Positions 5,067-5,961 of a DNA stretch of 5,961 nt are shown here, in pieces. The stretch comes from JAPLVS01 sp043809265 (GTDB taxonomy: Archaea > Iainarchaeota > Iainarchaeia > Iainarchaeales > DTGL01), in contig JAZDDY010000029.1 of the NCBI GenBank assembly GCA_043809265.1, forward strand, positions 1-5,961, in the 5' to 3' direction. The notes beneath the pieces are model-generated. The model did not search any database, was not told where the DNA came from, and saw nothing but the letters and a program-made list of their open reading frames with translations. A program made the translations under genes and the position numbers. How positions within the stretch are numbered: position 1 is the first letter of the stretch; each line of letters begins with the position of its first letter.

Positions 5067-5695
5067 ATCAGCTCCGCTTCAGGTTTTCCGCCTTTTTTGA
5101 TTTCAACTATTGCCGCGCACCCTTCCTTTGCAGGGCCCGCATTAACGCACAGTGTTTTTCCAATCAATTCAATGCCTCTTGACGCATGCGCGTGCCCGCA
5201 CAGGTGGAGCGCCGGCCTTTTTTCCAAAAGTATTTTTTTCACGGCAATGCTCCCGATGTGCAGTGCGCCTGAAAGGTCGAGATTCGAGTTTTTTGGCGGC
5301 AGGTGCGTGACAAGGATGCAGCCGTTTTCTGCCAGTTCAGACAGCCTGCCGGCGATTTCTTTTTCGGTGAAGAGTATTTCCCCTGCCTGGCCTGAAAGCC
5401 CGCCGCCCATTCCGGCAAAAGCCATTCCGTTGAATTCCTTTTTCCTGCAGTGGACGGATGCGTTCTTTTCCTCCATTGCGGCGAGCGCTTCCCCTGAATC
5501 CATGTTGCCGGGCACAGCGAAAATTTCCGCAAAGGAAAGCATTTCAAGGAGCGCAGAAGCCTCTTCTTTTGTGCCCTGCGTGGTAAGGTCACCTGCAATT
5601 ATTACCGCGTCAATGCCGCGGGTGCCGGTTTTTTGCAGTATTCCTGCCACGGCGCTCCCCTTGCCATGGATATCGCCCAAAACAAGCATTTTCAT
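5063..5695 (-). CDS. Calcineurin-like metallophosphoesterase
   Basis: The protein has all metal-binding motifs of the calcineurin-like phosphoesterase fold in order: GDIHG (D8, H10), GDLT (D36), GNMD (N64, D66), THLPP (H131) and GHAH (H168, H170). At 210 residues it is a minimal single-domain enzyme, probably binding two Mn or Fe ions in the cytoplasm. The substrate cannot be read from the sequence; relatives act on phosphodiesters, nucleotides or phosphoproteins. It is the first gene of an operon with Taw3 (4-base ATGA overlap) and ThpR, so a role in processing RNA ends or nucleotides is a reasonable inference but unproven. The start ATG at 5695 has GGCGG (5709-5705) eight bases upstream; a second in-frame ATG lies two codons later. 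Promoter elements lie in the short divergent region to its right. Confidence 0.92.
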   Translation of the reverse strand: MKMLVLGDIHGKGSAVAGILQKTGTRGIDAVIIAGDLTTQGTKEEASALLEMLSFAEIFAVPGNMDSGEALAAMEEKNASVHCRKKEFNGMAFAGMGGGLSGQAGEILFTEKEIAGRLSELAENGCILVTHLPPKNSNLDLSGALHIGSIAVKKILLEKRPALHLCGHAHASRGIELIGKTLCVNAGPAKEGCAAIVEIKKGGKPEAELI

Positions 5696-5729
5696 TTTCT
5701 TAACCCGCCTTTAAGCGCTTCCTGCGAAG

Positions 5730-5740
5730 GTTTTTATTAC
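5730..5740. promoter_or_regulatory. Shared TATA-like element of a divergent promoter
   Basis: GTTTTTATTAC (plus) lies in the 63-base gap between two divergent genes. On plus, TTTTTATTA (5731-5739) is centred about 24 bases before the ATG at 5759, implying a leaderless mRNA. On minus the same bases read GTAATAAAAAC and would start transcription near 5711, giving a 15-base leader that contains the GGCGG motif of the metallophosphoesterase gene. Whether one box serves both is inference. Confidence 0.45.
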
Positions 5741-5758
5741 TTTTTTCAGGTTAATGTA

Positions 5759-5961
5759 ATGGGGAGCCAATTGTTTAAAAGGATTTTACTTGTAGTGCTG
5801 CTGCTTTCGCTTTTTGTTGGCGCAAGCGCAACAATAGTGGTGCTCAAGCCTGTTTACAAGGCAGTGGAGCCAGGCAGGACAGAAACATTGGGGGCAATGA
5901 TGCGCGGCGAAAGGCTGCTCATAACAATCGACAGGAACGCCTCTTTCCACAGGTGGACAGG
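5759..5961 (+). CDS. Secreted or membrane-anchored protein, N-terminal 67 residues (runs off right edge)
   Basis: The frame starts ATG-GGG-AGC at 5759 and stays open to the window end. The N-terminus is a clear Sec signal peptide: a positive segment with K7 and R8, a hydrophobic core ILLVVLLLSLFV (9-20), and a likely signal peptidase I site after GASA (A24), followed by T25. The mature part begins TIVVLKPVYKAVEPGRTE, which looks like a beta-strand-rich extracellular domain, but no family can be named from this little sequence. The ATG is preceded by an overlapping ATG-TAA (5754-5759), so translation from the first ATG stops at once; the ATG at 5759 is the only workable start. With the TATA-like element at 5731-5739 the mRNA is probably leaderless. 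It is divergent from the metallophosphoesterase operon. Confidence 0.75.
   Translation, partial: MGSQLFKRILLVVLLLSLFVGASATIVVLKPVYKAVEPGRTETLGAMMRGERLLITIDRNASFHRWT

Noticed and set aside
4516..5714. Plus-strand frames opposite Taw3 and the metallophosphoesterase (4516-5100 and 5097-5714)
   Set aside because: Both are antisense to genes with intact family motifs; their Ser/Ala/Pro-rich translations reflect the reverse-strand codon pattern.

Overview
The window looks archaeal. The genes are an archaeal-type (class I) CCA-adding enzyme, a Taw3 wybutosine-pathway methyltransferase, a ThpR-type RNA 2',3'-cyclic phosphodiesterase, an archaeal secretion/pilus ATPase, and a tRNA-Arg split by an intron with a bulge-helix-bulge splice motif. 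TATA-like boxes sit about 25 bases before several gene starts, and Shine-Dalgarno (SD) motifs of the GGTGA/GGAGG type are present. The short intergenic gaps and compact genes would fit a small-genome (DPANN-like) archaeon, but the lineage is a guess. GC content is moderate and intergenic stretches are clearly AT-rich.

Layout, left to right. (1) 1-101, minus: the start of a small zinc-ribbon protein that runs off the left edge. (2) 102-407: a divergent AT-rich promoter region, then an intron-containing tRNA-Arg(UCG) on plus, followed by an imperfect hairpin and a 14-base second copy of the tRNA 3' end. (3) 408-2222, minus: the CCA-adding enzyme gene, followed after 63 bases by a gene for an unrecognised, very basic 134-residue protein. 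(4) 2223-2325: a divergent promoter region with a strong TATA box and a 6-bp inverted repeat. (5) 2326-3921, plus: the secretion/pilus ATPase. (6) 3912-5695, minus: a tight three-gene operon, transcribed as metallophosphoesterase, Taw3, ThpR, with a 4-base overlap and a 9-base gap. Its last stop codon overlaps the ATPase stop inside a 10-base palindrome. (7) 5696-5758: a short divergent promoter. (8) 5759-end, plus: the first 67 codons of a protein with a signal peptide.

The common theme is tRNA maturation. An intron tRNA needs splicing, the CCA enzyme completes 3' ends (the tRNA-Arg here has no encoded CCA), Taw3 modifies G37 of tRNA-Phe, and ThpR acts on 2',3'-cyclic phosphate RNA ends. The ATPase stands apart: no membrane platform (TadC/FlaJ-like) or pilin gene is visible beside it. 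No mobile element, CRISPR array or defence system was found. The least explained items are the basic 134-residue protein with its different codon use and the duplicated tRNA 3' end next to it.
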